16,468 nucleotides of DNA from Natronohydrobacter sp. (GCA_007118445.1 SKRP01000211.1:1-16468); one strand, 5' to 3'. Positions 6,901 to 15,220 are shown, numbered from the stretch's first letter. Made by a program: numbers and translations. The notes: a model not told the origin generated them from the letters alone.

Positions 6901-7761
6901 CGCCGCCACACGCCTGGCCCGCCCGTAAAGATTGGCAAAGACATAGGCATTCACCCCCGGCGCCATCGCCGCTGTCACCACCGCCGAGCGCAGCACCTCA
7001 GTCCCCAACCCGAAGGCGCGTGCAAGCCCGTAGGTGATCAGCGGATGCACCACCAGCGACAGTGCCACTACATAGCCGATGGTGCGCAGATCGCCCTCGG
7101 GCCGGTAGCGATAAAGCACGCCCCCCAGCCCGAACAGGGCGACCGGCAGCGCGGCGCGCACCATCATGTCCAGCGCCTGATCGGCCACGCCGGGCATCGG
7201 AAAGCCCGTCAGGTTCACCACGAAGCCCAGCCCGATCGCGATCACAAGTGCATTGCGGAACATCGCGACAAAGACCTGCCGCGCCGTGTCGCGCATCCGG
7301 CCCCCGCGATTGCGGATCAGCTCCATCGCGGTGATCCCCACCGCATAGCAGAGCGGCGAATGGATTGCGATGATCGCATAATTCGCGGCCAGCGCATCCG
7401 ACCCATAGGCGCGTTCGGTGATCGGCAGGCCCAGCAGAACCGAGTTCGAGAACAGCGCGACAAAGCCGATGGCCACGCAATCCTCCCAGTCGCGCCGGAA
7501 CAGGAAACGCGCGCCGAAAAACCCAAGCCCGAAGCCCGACAGCGCGCCGGTATAAAAGGCAACCAGCAGCCGCCAGTCGAAATCCTGCGCCAGATCCAGC
7601 CGGGCGATGGCCACAAACAACAGACAGGGCACGGCGAAATTCTGCGCGAATTGCACGACCCCATCGACATGCTCATCCGTGATCAGCCTGCGCCAGCGCG
7701 CGACATAGCCAAAGCCGATGACCAGAAAGACCGGAAGGATGACATCGGCCAGCGCCTGCAT
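6832..7761 (-). CDS. AEC (auxin efflux carrier) family transporter
   Basis: Inner-membrane permease of the AEC family, which in bacteria includes putative malate/malonate and other carboxylate or amino-acid-related carriers; the substrate here cannot be read from sequence. The 309 residues are largely hydrophobic, with about ten membrane spans in two halves. The N-terminal half begins VILPVFLVIGFGYVARWR and contains NFAVPCLLF. A central loop (about 150-165, ELIRNRGGRMRD) is followed by a second half with PVALFGLGGVLYRYR and AAMAPGVNAYVFANLYGR, both typical of the family. The start codon lies three bases after the stop of the MBL gene, with no strong ribosome binding site, so translation is probably coupled. 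It is the last gene of the minus-strand operon. Its TAA stop lies within the right REP-like palindrome, so the extreme 3' end may have been set by insertion of that element. The length is normal, so function is probably unaffected. Confidence 0.9.
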   Translation of the reverse strand: MQALADVILPVFLVIGFGYVARWRRLITDEHVDGVVQFAQNFAVPCLLFVAIARLDLAQDFDWRLLVAFYTGALSGFGLGFFGARFLFRRDWEDCVAIGFVALFSNSVLLGLPITERAYGSDALAANYAIIAIHSPLCYAVGITAMELIRNRGGRMRDTARQVFVAMFRNALVIAIGLGFVVNLTGFPMPGVADQALDMMVRAALPVALFGLGGVLYRYRPEGDLRTIGYVVALSLVVHPLITYGLARAFGLGTEVLRSAVVTAAMAPGVNAYVFANLYGRARRVAASSVLIGTLGVMVTGWVWLQILP

Positions 7762-7764
7762 CGT

Positions 7765-8562
7765 CTAGACCGGAAGTGTCAGGATCATGCCGTCATGCGC
7801 GGGCCGCACATGATCGGGCAATTCCGCGCAAAGCGTCGCATAATCAAGATCGACATGCATGTTTGTCAGCACCGCCTGCCGCGGGCTGGCCTGCGCGATC
7901 CAGTCCAGCGTCATCTCCAGATGTGCATGGCTGGGATGCGGCTTGCGGCGCAGCGCATCCACGATCCAGACATCCAGCCCCTCAAGCATCGGCCAGCTTT
8001 CGGGATAGATGCCCACCACATCGGGCGCATAGGCCAGCCCCTCGACCCGGAAGCCCAGCGCATCGACCGAGCCATGGTTCAGCCGGATCGGATGCAGCAC
8101 CAGCGGCCCGCCCGCGCCTTCGATTGTCACCGCACCATCGATCGTGTGCAGATCCAGAATCGGCGGGTAGGGCGAGTTCTTCGGCTGCACGAAAGCATAG
8201 CCGAACCGCGCCAGCAACGCATCCTGCGTCGGCCCGTCAGCCCAGACCGGCAGCCGCTTGCGCGTGGTGAACACGATCTGGCGCAGATCATCGATCCCGT
8301 GGACATGATCAGCATGGGAATGGGTGAAGACCACCGCATCCAAAGTCCCGACCTGCGCATCAAGAAGCTGCGCGCGCATATCGGGCGAGCTATCGATCAG
8401 AACCTGCGTGCGCCCCTGATCGGTGATCCGTTCCAGCAGAAGCGAGCAGCGGCGGCGGATATTGCGCGGCTCTGCCGGATCGCAATCGCCCCAGACCCCG
8501 CCAATCCGCGGCACACCGCCCGAAGACCCGCAGCCCAGAATCGTGGCGCGCAATTCAGCCAT
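7765..8562 (-). CDS. PhnP-like metallo-beta-lactamase-fold hydrolase
   Basis: Zinc- or manganese-dependent phosphodiesterase-like hydrolase of the metallo-beta-lactamase fold, cytoplasmic. It starts with LGCGSSGGVP, which is typical of the PhnP/RNase Z-like branch, and carries the metal-binding motif THSHADH at 80-86. Further conserved ligand regions are NHGS (162-165), VDALRRKPHPSHAH (about 201-214, with Asp202) and TNMHVDLDY near 233-241. PhnP hydrolyses 5-phosphoribosyl 1,2-cyclic phosphate in phosphonate breakdown, but no phn genes are nearby. Copies next to tatD are common in alphaproteobacteria and their substrate is not established. The length is 265 residues. Its ATG overlaps the tatD stop codon by one base (TGATG), a sign of translational coupling. 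Its own stop is three bases before the AEC start. Confidence 0.92.
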   Translation of the reverse strand: MAELRATILGCGSSGGVPRIGGVWGDCDPAEPRNIRRRCSLLLERITDQGRTQVLIDSSPDMRAQLLDAQVGTLDAVVFTHSHADHVHGIDDLRQIVFTTRKRLPVWADGPTQDALLARFGYAFVQPKNSPYPPILDLHTIDGAVTIEGAGGPLVLHPIRLNHGSVDALGFRVEGLAYAPDVVGIYPESWPMLEGLDVWIVDALRRKPHPSHAHLEMTLDWIAQASPRQAVLTNMHVDLDYATLCAELPDHVRPAHDGMILTLPV

Positions 8563-9344
8563 CAGGCGGCCTTTCGGAACAGGCGGTTGAAATTCGCCGT
8601 GGTCGCGGCCGCGAAAGCGTCCAGCGGCATGTCGAACGCCTTTGCGCCCGCTTCGGCCGTGTGCACAGTGTAGGCCGGTTCATTGCGGCGCCCGCGATAG
8701 GGTGGCGGGGCCAGATAGGGCGCGTCGGTTTCCAGCAAAATGCGCTCCAGCGGCGCGGCGCGGAAAATCTCGCGCAAGCTCTCGCTTTTCGGAAAGGCCG
8801 CGATGCCGGACATGGACAGGTAAAACCCCAGATCGAGTGCTGCGCGCGCCAGTCCTTCGCCCGAAGAAAAACAATGCATCACGCAGTCATAGCTGCCTGC
8901 GCGGTGTTCCTCAGACAGGATACGCGCCATGTCCTCATCGGCGTCGCGCGCATGGATGATCAGCGGCAGCCCGGTCTGGCGCGCGGCCTCGATATGGATG
9001 CGCAGGCTTTGCCTCTGCAGCGCCGCGCTTTCCGCCGTGTAATGATAATCCAGCCCTGTCTCGCCAATGCCCACCATTTTCGGATGCGCGGCGAGGGCAA
9101 CCAGATCCTCCACGGACACCATCGGCTCAGCGGCCACGCTCATCGGATGGGTGCCCGCAGCGAAAAACACACCCTCATGCGCCTCGGCAATCGCCTGCAC
9201 GCTGGGGGCTTCGCGCAGCTTGGTGCAGATCGTCACCATCCGCGTCACCCCGGCTTCGCGGGCGCGGGTGATCACAGCCTCCAGATCCTCGGCCAGTTGC
9301 GGGAAATCCAGATGGCAATGGCTGTCAACGATCTCGGGCGGCAT
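8562..9344 (-). CDS. tatD: TatD family metal-dependent deoxyribonuclease
   Basis: TatD-family metal-dependent hydrolase (TIM-barrel), reported as a 3'-5' DNase / DNA repair or quality-control enzyme in the cytoplasm. Metal ligands are visible: HCH at 9-11 (VDSHCHLDFP), Glu95 in GIGETGLDYH, His131 in IIHARDA, His157 in MHCFSS and Asp207 in LLETDAPYL. The PYRGRRNEP motif at 215-223 is also conserved. The frame is open to 9434, but the ATG at 9344 is chosen: GGAGAG (complement of 9348-9353) lies just upstream, the protein then begins at the usual TatD N-terminus, and the longer version would overlap holB by 68 bases. The result is 260 residues, normal. It lies 22 bases after holB and overlaps the MBL gene by one base. 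Confidence 0.95.
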   Translation of the reverse strand: MPPEIVDSHCHLDFPQLAEDLEAVITRAREAGVTRMVTICTKLREAPSVQAIAEAHEGVFFAAGTHPMSVAAEPMVSVEDLVALAAHPKMVGIGETGLDYHYTAESAALQRQSLRIHIEAARQTGLPLIIHARDADEDMARILSEEHRAGSYDCVMHCFSSGEGLARAALDLGFYLSMSGIAAFPKSESLREIFRAAPLERILLETDAPYLAPPPYRGRRNEPAYTVHTAEAGAKAFDMPLDAFAAATTANFNRLFRKAA

Positions 9345-9366
9345 GATCTCTCCGGGCGCGAGGGTT

Positions 9367-10476
9367 TCAGAGGAACCTGCGCGCCTCTCTTTCGGTTTGC
9401 AGCACCATATCAAGCACCACAGCGGCAGGGTCAAGGTTCACCGCGCGCCCATGCCGCGCCCGTGCCCCCAGGTCTTGCGCCAATGCCGCATAAGCGCGCG
9501 CGGCGGCATCATGCGGCGCAAGCCGCGCAAAAAGCGCCGCTTCGCCCGGCACAGCTTCGGGCGGGGGGCCGGAAATGCCTGCGCGCGCAAGCCGCGCCAT
9601 GAACAGATCATAGAGCGCCAGCAGCATCGCAAAGCGCGTGTCATTGGCCTTGCCTGCAACCGATTCGGCCAGCTTCAGGGCCAGCGCGCGGTCCACACGC
9701 GGGGCGCCTGCGAAGATCTGCACCAATGCGGCGTAAATCTCGGCCCCGCCGCCCTGTGCCAGCGTGACCGCAGCGCCGACAGACCCGCCCGACAGTTGCG
9801 CAAGGGCCGCGCTGTTCTCAACGACCCCGGCCTGTTCCAATGCGCCTGCGAAATCCGCGCCCGCCAGCGGCATCAGCCGCAGATCGCGGCAGCGCGAGCG
9901 GATCGTGGGCAACAGCCGTGAAGGTTGATGCGCCACCAGCAGCAGAAACGCCTTTTCGGGCGGCTCTTCCAGCGCCTTCAACAGCGCATTGGCGGCATTC
10001 GCGTTCATCTCATCGGCGGCATCGATGATCACCACCCGCCGCCCGCCATCCGGCGCGGACAGGCCGAAAAACCCGTGCAGCTTGCGCATCACACCCACGG
10101 TGATATCGCGCTGCAGCTTGCCCTTCTCATCCAGCCCCCGCCGGATCACCAACAGCCCGCCATCCGCGCCCGCGCGCAACCGACGCGCGACCGGGTGATC
10201 CTCGGGGATATCGAGGCTTTCGGGCGGGGGGGCTGCAAACATGCCGCCATCATCGGGCGGGGTCGCCAGCAGGAACCGCGCGAGTTTCCAGGCCAGCGTC
10301 GCCTTGCCCACTCCGCGCGGGCCGGAAATCAGCCAGCCATGATGCAGCCGCCCCGAATTATAGGCGTGCAGAAACGCCGCTTCGGCCTGTTCCTGCCCGA
10401 ACAGACGGGCCGTCTCGCGCGGATGCGGTGCGCCCTCCAGCTGATCGGGCGGCTGGATGTCATCGAGATCAGCCAT
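9367..10476 (-). CDS. holB: DNA polymerase III subunit delta'
   Basis: The delta' subunit of the clamp loader, which helps open the beta clamp and place it on primed DNA. It begins with a RarA/HolB-like AAA+ domain: GPRGVGKAT at 52-60 (Walker A position), the segment DAADEMNANAANALLKALEEPP around 152-173 (Walker B and the following helix) and SRC at 194-196 with the arginine of the sensor/finger motif. The four-cysteine zinc module seen between Walker A and B in E. coli delta' is absent here: there is no cysteine between 60 and 150. The length is 369 residues. The ATG at 10476 was chosen because it overlaps the end of tmk by eight bases (ATGGCTGA), typical for this gene pair; the open frame continues further but inside tmk. 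No good ribosome binding site is seen, which fits translational coupling to tmk. Confidence 0.93.
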   Translation of the reverse strand: MADLDDIQPPDQLEGAPHPRETARLFGQEQAEAAFLHAYNSGRLHHGWLISGPRGVGKATLAWKLARFLLATPPDDGGMFAAPPPESLDIPEDHPVARRLRAGADGGLLVIRRGLDEKGKLQRDITVGVMRKLHGFFGLSAPDGGRRVVIIDAADEMNANAANALLKALEEPPEKAFLLLVAHQPSRLLPTIRSRCRDLRLMPLAGADFAGALEQAGVVENSAALAQLSGGSVGAAVTLAQGGGAEIYAALVQIFAGAPRVDRALALKLAESVAGKANDTRFAMLLALYDLFMARLARAGISGPPPEAVPGEAALFARLAPHDAAARAYAALAQDLGARARHGRAVNLDPAAVVLDMVLQTEREARRFL

Positions 10477-11095
10477 CCAGCCGCGCCCTGAGTTGCGCTG
10501 CCACATCCTGCGCAACCTCGTCAGGTGTCTGCGCCCCATTGATCATGACGATCCGCTCAGGAAAAGACAGCGCCAGATCGAAGAACCCTGCGCGCAGCGC
10601 TTCCTGAAAGCCAAGGCCCAGCTCCTCGAACCGGTCCTCGCCCGATCCGCGCGCCAACCCCCGCGCAAGCGCCACTTCCGGATCCATGTCGATCACGAAG
10701 GTCAGATCCGGCTCGATTCCGATCACCAGATCATGCAGCTGATCGACCAGACCGCGCAGACTGGCCCGCGCCACGCCTTGATAGACGCGGGTGGAATCGG
10801 CGAAACGATCCGTGATCACCACCGCACCGCGCGCCAGCGCGGGCCGGATCAGCCGTTCGACATGATCGCGCCGCGCCGCGTTGAAGAGCAGGATCTCGGT
10901 TTCCGCCGACCAGCGCTCCGGGTCGCCCTCTACCAGCAGGCGACGGATCGCCTCGGCCCCGTCGGACCCGCCCGGCTCACGCGTCAGCACCACCTCGCGG
11001 CCCGCAGCGCGCAAACCATCGGCCAGCAGACGCGCCTGGGTGGATTTGCCGGACCCGTCGATCCCCTCGAAACTGATGAACAGACCGTCAGGCAC
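10469..11095 (-). CDS. tmk: Thymidylate kinase
   Basis: Phosphorylates dTMP to dTDP with ATP, an essential step for dTTP supply. The sequence shows the P-loop GIDGSGKST at 11-19, TREPGG at 38-43, the DRF motif at 96-98, and ST with YQG at 101-107, all expected for Tmk. The length of 208 residues is normal. The start codon is GTG at 11095, eight bases after the stop of the carboxypeptidase gene. No clear ribosome binding site is visible, so translation is probably coupled. Placement directly before holB is a widespread arrangement in bacteria. Confidence 0.97.
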   Translation of the reverse strand: MPDGLFISFEGIDGSGKSTQARLLADGLRAAGREVVLTREPGGSDGAEAIRRLLVEGDPERWSAETEILLFNAARRDHVERLIRPALARGAVVITDRFADSTRVYQGVARASLRGLVDQLHDLVIGIEPDLTFVIDMDPEVALARGLARGSGEDRFEELGLGFQEALRAGFFDLALSFPERIVMINGAQTPDEVAQDVAAQLRARLDG

Positions 11096-11103
11096 GGATC
11101 ACG

Positions 11104-12285
11104 TCAATTCATCGCGTCTTGCGCGCGCCCCATGATCATGCCCATCAGCCGCTCGGCCGAGGCCATCGCGCGCACGGTAAATCCGCCCTCGGCCACGGAT
11201 TCCCCGGCCAGCAGAGGCACGCGCATTTCGCCCAGTTCCGGCACATCGACCGCGACATGGCCCACCACATCACCTGCCGCAATCGGCGCGGGCAGGGGGC
11301 TGTCATAGACCACCGTCGCCGCCATGTTGCGCTGTGCCATTGCGGGGATCAGAATATCCGGGCTTTCGCCCAGCACCAGCGGCACGGATTTTTCCGCGCC
11401 CAGCCAGACCGGGGCCTCGCCCATCACCTGACCTGTGGTCCCGAGCGAGACCTTCTGGAACTGCCGAAACGCCCAGTTGATGATCGCCTCGGTTTCGCGC
11501 CGCCGCTCGGCCTCGCTTGACAGCCCGCCAAAGGCAAAGACGATGCGCCGCTCGCCCTGCCGCGCCGATCCGGTCAGCGAATAGCCCGCCTGCGAGGTGA
11601 AGCCGGTTTTCAGCCCGTCCAGCCCGACACCCGCGCCCAGAAGCGGCACGCGGTTTTGCTGCGTGATCCCGTTCCAGGTGAACTCGCGCTCGGCCAGATA
11701 CTGGTAATATTGCGGATAGGTCTCGATGATATGCTGCGCAAGGATACCCAGATCGCGCTTCGACATCAGATGATCCGGGTTCGGCCAGCCCGAGGAATTG
11801 GCGATGGTGGTGTTGCGCATCCCCAAATCGCGCGCGCGGCGGGTGGCGAGTTGTGCAAATGCCTCCTCGGTGCCGGCCAGCCCTTCGGCCACGACGACTG
11901 TCGCGTCATTGCCCGACAGAACCGCAATCCCGCGGATCAGATCCAGCGCTGTGGGACGGTCGCGCATTTCCAGGAACATCCGCGAGCCGCCCATCGCATG
12001 GGCGCGCTCGGACACTGAAAAAGTCGTGTCCAGCGTCATGCGCCCGTCTTCGATGGCTTCAAAAAGCATCAGCAGCGTCATCAGCTTGGACATCGAGGCC
12101 GGCGGCAATGGCACATCGGCCCCACGTTCCAGCAGCACGGTCCCGGTGGTCAGGTCGCGCACATAGATCGAGGGCGCGTTCGGTTCAAACCCGGCGACCT
12201 GCGCGGTTGCAGGGGCGGTCAGTCCAAGGGCAATCAGCGCCCCGGCTGCCGCCGATGTGACAGCGTGACGGAAAACAGAAGGCAC
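11104..12285 (-). CDS. D-alanyl-D-alanine carboxypeptidase (PBP5/6-like)
   Basis: Low-molecular-mass penicillin-binding protein that trims the terminal D-Ala from peptidoglycan stem peptides in the periplasm (S11 family, DacA/DacC-like). The active-site motifs are SMSK at 64-67, SGN at 124-126 and KTG at 226-228. The C-terminal part (about 300-393) matches the PBP5 C-terminal beta domain, and the last residues (ASAERLMGMIMGRAQDAMN) could form the amphipathic membrane anchor. The open frame extends to 12444, but the start is placed at GTG 12285. AAGGAG lies seven bases upstream, and the protein then begins MPSVFRH followed by a clean signal peptide ending ATAQ. Longer starts would overlap the preceding gene and disrupt the signal peptide. 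The length is 393 residues. It is 22 bases after the SPOR lipoprotein gene, suggesting a joint role in cell-wall maturation. Confidence 0.95.
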   Translation of the reverse strand: MPSVFRHAVTSAAAGALIALGLTAPATAQVAGFEPNAPSIYVRDLTTGTVLLERGADVPLPPASMSKLMTLLMLFEAIEDGRMTLDTTFSVSERAHAMGGSRMFLEMRDRPTALDLIRGIAVLSGNDATVVVAEGLAGTEEAFAQLATRRARDLGMRNTTIANSSGWPNPDHLMSKRDLGILAQHIIETYPQYYQYLAEREFTWNGITQQNRVPLLGAGVGLDGLKTGFTSQAGYSLTGSARQGERRIVFAFGGLSSEAERRRETEAIINWAFRQFQKVSLGTTGQVMGEAPVWLGAEKSVPLVLGESPDILIPAMAQRNMAATVVYDSPLPAPIAAGDVVGHVAVDVPELGEMRVPLLAGESVAEGGFTVRAMASAERLMGMIMGRAQDAMN

Positions 12286-12292
12286 GAGCGGG

Positions 12293-12298
12293 CTCCTT
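12293..12298 (-). promoter_or_regulatory. Ribosome binding site that fixes the GTG start of the carboxypeptidase
   Basis: AAGGAG on the minus strand, seven bases before the GTG at 12285 and within the 22-base gap after the SPOR gene. It is the strongest Shine-Dalgarno match near this gene and argues against the upstream ATGs at 12324-12333. Confidence 0.8.
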
Positions 12299-12307
12299 CG
12301 CAATAAC

Positions 12308-13372
12308 TCAGCGCCGAACAGCATAGGCATCATTAAAGCCCAGCCCTTTGACGCGCGCAAGCATCTGGCGCTGTTCGGCCTGGGTGTTCGCAGGGCCGAC
12401 CACCACGCGCCAGAACTGGTTGCCCGAGGCCCGCCCGGCCACAACCCGCGCGTTCAGCCCCGCACCGCTGGCCATGCGTTCGGCATTGCGTGCATTGGCT
12501 TCGACGCTGAAGATACCCAGCTGGATATAGGGCTGCGCCAGCGGGCTGGGGGCCGGGGGCGCCGTGGCTGCTGTTGCTTCGGCAGCTGGCTGTTGGGTGG
12601 CAGACATCGCCGCCTCGGGGAGTGCGGCGGCGTCATCGATCACCTGCGTCTCGATCATCTCGGGTTGCATGTCGGCCTGCCGGGCGGTGTCACGGCGTCC
12701 GAAGATGCGCCCGAACACCCCGCCCGAGCGCCGCGGTGCCTGCGCCTGCGGCATCTCGATCGCGTCCGCGCCGACCTGTTCCGCATCCTCTTCTGTGGGC
12801 TGCGCGGCTGCGCGTTCCGGGGTTGCAGTGTCCGGGGTTGCAGAGTCTGGGGTTGCGGCTTCCTGGGCAGTGCGTTCCTGGGCTGTGGCAGCGGCCTGTT
12901 CGGTGCTGTCTTCAACCGCTTGGGGCTCTGATGTTTCGGGCGCGGCAGGTTCTGGCGCGGCTTCCTCGACGCGCAGGGCGACCACTTCGATCATGGTTGG
13001 TGCCCCGGCCAGCATGCCGACGGCATTCGCGGCCTCGCCCGAGACCTGAAAGCTGGGGCCGGGGTTCAGGCGTTCGCGGCGAAACAGCGCGCCGATGGTT
13101 TCCTCACCATTCTCGGTGTTGCGGATGATCACACGTTCGGGCGATGTGACATCGGGATGCGCGACCCAGACCCCGCCCAGCGAAGGGCGTCCGTCCCAAA
13201 GCCCGTTCTCGCGTTTGGAAAATGCGCTCGGGTTTTCGACATCCCGATCTGCGGCGGCTGCGTTTGCGCCGCTGCGCGGGCCGGATATGGCATTATTTCC
13301 TTCCATGCAGCCTGCAATTGACAGGCTGACCACGACCGCGAGGCCAAGAAACCGATACTGTACCATCTGCAT
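12308..13372 (-). CDS. SPOR-domain lipoprotein with an RlpA-like region
   Basis: 354 residues. The signal sequence ends in a lipobox IAGC with acceptor Cys22, so it is a predicted outer-membrane or envelope lipoprotein. Residues about 57-135 (GLWDGRPSLGGVWVAHPDV, ERVIIRNTENGE, AANAVGMLAGAPTMIEVVALR) resemble the double-psi beta-barrel of RlpA in divergent form. Residues about 136-275 are an A/P/E/T-rich linker with short tandem repeats and a small basic patch (RRSGGVFGRIFGRRD). The C-terminal SPOR domain (about 281-354) begins PYIQLGIFSV and contains FWRVVVGP; SPOR domains bind denuded glycan strands at the septum. A role in septal peptidoglycan, together with the downstream carboxypeptidase, is inferred. 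The ATG at 13372 has AGAGG a few bases upstream. It is the first gene of the seven-gene minus-strand operon, with a candidate promoter at 13444-13473. The RlpA assignment is less certain than the SPOR domain. Confidence 0.88.
   Translation of the reverse strand: MQMVQYRFLGLAVVVSLSIAGCMEGNNAISGPRSGANAAAADRDVENPSAFSKRENGLWDGRPSLGGVWVAHPDVTSPERVIIRNTENGEETIGALFRRERLNPGPSFQVSGEAANAVGMLAGAPTMIEVVALRVEEAAPEPAAPETSEPQAVEDSTEQAAATAQERTAQEAATPDSATPDTATPERAAAQPTEEDAEQVGADAIEMPQAQAPRRSGGVFGRIFGRRDTARQADMQPEMIETQVIDDAAALPEAAMSATQQPAAEATAATAPPAPSPLAQPYIQLGIFSVEANARNAERMASGAGLNARVVAGRASGNQFWRVVVGPANTQAEQRQMLARVKGLGFNDAYAVRR
12816..12890 (-). repeat. Five imperfect 15-bp tandem repeats in the SPOR-protein linker
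   Basis: Units begin at 12816, 12831, 12846, 12861 and 12876. The first three (TCCGGGGTTGCAGTG-like on the plus strand) are very similar; the last two (TCCTGGGC...) are diverged. They encode five-residue units of the type ATPDS/ATPDT/ATPER and AQERT/AQEAA in the flexible linker. Multiples of three bases keep the frame, so copy number could vary without loss of the SPOR domain. Confidence 0.7.
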
Positions 13373-13443
13373 ACTGCCTCTCTCTGCCTCATGCCGCGCC
13401 TGATCTGTCGTCAGGCTTTTTGATGGCCGGGCACTTGTTTGGT

Positions 13444-13473
13444 CTTATACTCCGAAATCTGCGCCGCTGACAG
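13444..13473 (-). promoter_or_regulatory. Candidate promoter of the SPOR-dac-tmk-holB-tatD operon
   Basis: On the minus strand, CTGTCA (complement of 13468-13473) is followed after 18 bases by TATAAG (complement of 13444-13449). Four and five positions match the sigma70 consensus. It lies in the 189-base gap between nadE and the first operon gene and would give a leader of about 65 bases. Confidence 0.4.
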
Positions 13474-13514
13474 TCTGAATGATGCCTGACCCGGTCTGGG
13501 GGGCAACTTACTGC

Positions 13515-13540
13515 CTGTTGCTGCGACCGAAAAGCGACAG
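13515..13540 (-). other. Imperfect hairpin downstream of nadE
   Basis: CTGTTGCT (13515-13522) pairs with AGCGACAG (13533-13540) around a 10-base loop, with one G-T wobble. It lies 22 bases beyond the nadE stop and could be part of its 3' end, but no T-run follows on the minus strand. Confidence 0.25.
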
Positions 13541-13561
13541 TTCCGTGATCAGAGGCCCGCT

Positions 13562-15220
13562 CTAGCGCCGGTCGCGCCAGCGATTGACCATCGGATAGCG
13601 CCGGTCCAGCCAGAAGGCGCGGTTGGTGAGCCTTGTGCCGGGGGCCGACTGGAACCGTTTCCATTCCGAAATCGCAACCAGATGCTCGACCCGCTCGACG
13701 GTGGCGCGGTCGAACCCGTCTGCCACGATCTCGGCGATGGGCATGTCACGCTCGACCAGCCGCTCGAGGATCGCGTCGAGTTCCGGATAGGGCGGCAGGC
13801 TGTCGTCATCGCGCTGATCCGCACGCAATTCGGCCGAGGGCGGCTTGTCGATGATGCGCGGCGGAATGACCTCACCGCCCGGTGCCTTCATCCAGTCGCG
13901 GTGGTGGGTGTTGCGCCAGCGGCAGGTTTCAAACACGCGGGTTTTATAAAGATCCTTGATCGGGTTGTAGCCGCCATTCATATCGCCATAGATCGTGGCA
14001 TAACCGACCGCGACTTCGGATTTGTTGCCGGTGGTCAAGAGCATCGCGCCGGTCTTGTTGGAGATTGCCATCAAGAGCGTGCCGCGGATGCGCGATTGCA
14101 GGTTTTCCTCGGTCACATCAGGCTCAAGGCCCGTGAACAGCGGCGCAAGTTCAGCCGCCATCGCGGCGCGTGGGCCCTCGATGCTGATCTGGTCGAGCTG
14201 CGCGCCCAGACGGGTTGCCAGATCGCGCGCATCTTCCAGCGAGTGGGGTGCTGTGTATTCTGAGGGCAGCATTACGCAACGCACGTTTTCCGGCCCAAGA
14301 GCATCGGCGGCGATCACGGCGACCAGCGCCGAGTCGATCCCGCCCGAAAGCCCCAGCACGACTTTGGAAAACCCGGATTTGCCCAGGTAATCGCGCAGGC
14401 CCGTGACCATCGCGCGGTAATCCTGTTCCCAGGCGTCGGGCAGGGGCGCGCGCGGCCCCATCTCGGCCCGCCAGCCATTTGCGTGGCAGGTGAAGTCGAT
14501 GGTCTCGATCGCCTCTTCATGCGCAGGCAGTTGCAGCGCCAGTTGTCCGCCCGGATTCAGCACGAAGCTTGCGCCATCAAAGACCTGATCATCCTGACCG
14601 CCGACAAGGTTCAGATATACCAGCGGCAACCCGGTCTCCACCCCCCGCGCGACCATATGCGTCATGCGGGTGTCATGGCGGCCCCGCGCATAGGGCGAGC
14701 CGTTGGGGACCAGCAGCAGCTCTGCGCCGGATTCGGCCTGCGCTTCGGCGACATCACTGAGCCAGGCATCCTCGCAAATCGGGGTGCCGATGCGGATGGG
14801 GCCTGCGCGATAGGGGCCCGAGATGTCGCCCGAGGCAAAGAGCCGCTTTTCGTCGAACACATCCGTATTGGGCAGGTGATGCTTGCGGATGATGGCGGTG
14901 ATCTGGCCGCCCCCCAGCACGGCAAAGCAGTTGTAAAGCTGCCCGTCTTCCACCAGCGGCACCCCGACCCCCAGCATCGGACCATCCGCGCAATCGCGGG
15001 CGAGCGCGTCGAGCGCATCGCGCAGATCGGCCTGAAAGGCGGGACGCCAGATCAGATCCTGCGTCTGATAGCCCGCCAGAAACATCTCTGGCAGCGCGAC
15101 CATATCGGCGCCGTCGCGCCTGGCGTGGTCCCATGCGGCGCGGGCTTTGGCGGCGTTGCCGGGGATGTCGCCGACGGTCGGGTTCAACTGTGCGAGGGTC
15201 AGGCGGAAACGGTCGGACAT
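13562..15220 (-). CDS. nadE: Glutamine-dependent NAD+ synthase
   Basis: Last step of NAD biosynthesis: amidates nicotinic acid adenine dinucleotide using ammonia released from glutamine. An N-terminal nitrilase-type glutaminase domain (about 1-265) has the catalytic triad Glu45 (ALPEMF), Lys113 (IIRKHHLPN) and Cys149 (TPICEDAW). The C-terminal synthetase domain (about 270-552) has the ATP pyrophosphatase loop SGGIDS at 292-297 and later TTGNKSEVAVGYATIYGD and YNPIKDLYKT. The length of 552 residues is typical for the two-domain bacterial form. The ATG at 15220 is preceded by a weak AAGAG. It is separated by 189 bases from the next operon and has a 342-base non-coding region upstream, so it is probably transcribed alone. 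Confidence 0.97.
   Translation of the reverse strand: MSDRFRLTLAQLNPTVGDIPGNAAKARAAWDHARRDGADMVALPEMFLAGYQTQDLIWRPAFQADLRDALDALARDCADGPMLGVGVPLVEDGQLYNCFAVLGGGQITAIIRKHHLPNTDVFDEKRLFASGDISGPYRAGPIRIGTPICEDAWLSDVAEAQAESGAELLLVPNGSPYARGRHDTRMTHMVARGVETGLPLVYLNLVGGQDDQVFDGASFVLNPGGQLALQLPAHEEAIETIDFTCHANGWRAEMGPRAPLPDAWEQDYRAMVTGLRDYLGKSGFSKVVLGLSGGIDSALVAVIAADALGPENVRCVMLPSEYTAPHSLEDARDLATRLGAQLDQISIEGPRAAMAAELAPLFTGLEPDVTEENLQSRIRGTLLMAISNKTGAMLLTTGNKSEVAVGYATIYGDMNGGYNPIKDLYKTRVFETCRWRNTHHRDWMKAPGGEVIPPRIIDKPPSAELRADQRDDDSLPPYPELDAILERLVERDMPIAEIVADGFDRATVERVEHLVAISEWKRFQSAPGTRLTNRAFWLDRRYPMVNRWRDRR

Noticed and set aside
7045..8673. A 542-codon plus-strand open frame
   Set aside because: It runs antisense across the AEC transporter and MBL hydrolase genes, both of which have clear family motifs. 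Its translation is rich in H, R, Q and P with no domain, as expected of an antisense frame in GC-rich DNA.
8661..9602. A 313-codon plus-strand open frame opposite tatD and holB
   Set aside because: It is antisense to two genes with intact catalytic motifs and has shadow-like composition.
12324..12444. Longer N-terminus for the D-Ala-D-Ala carboxypeptidase (ATGs at 12324-12333 or the frame start at 12444)
   Set aside because: It would overlap the SPOR gene and precede the signal peptide with unrelated sequence; GTG at 12285 has an excellent AAGGAG.
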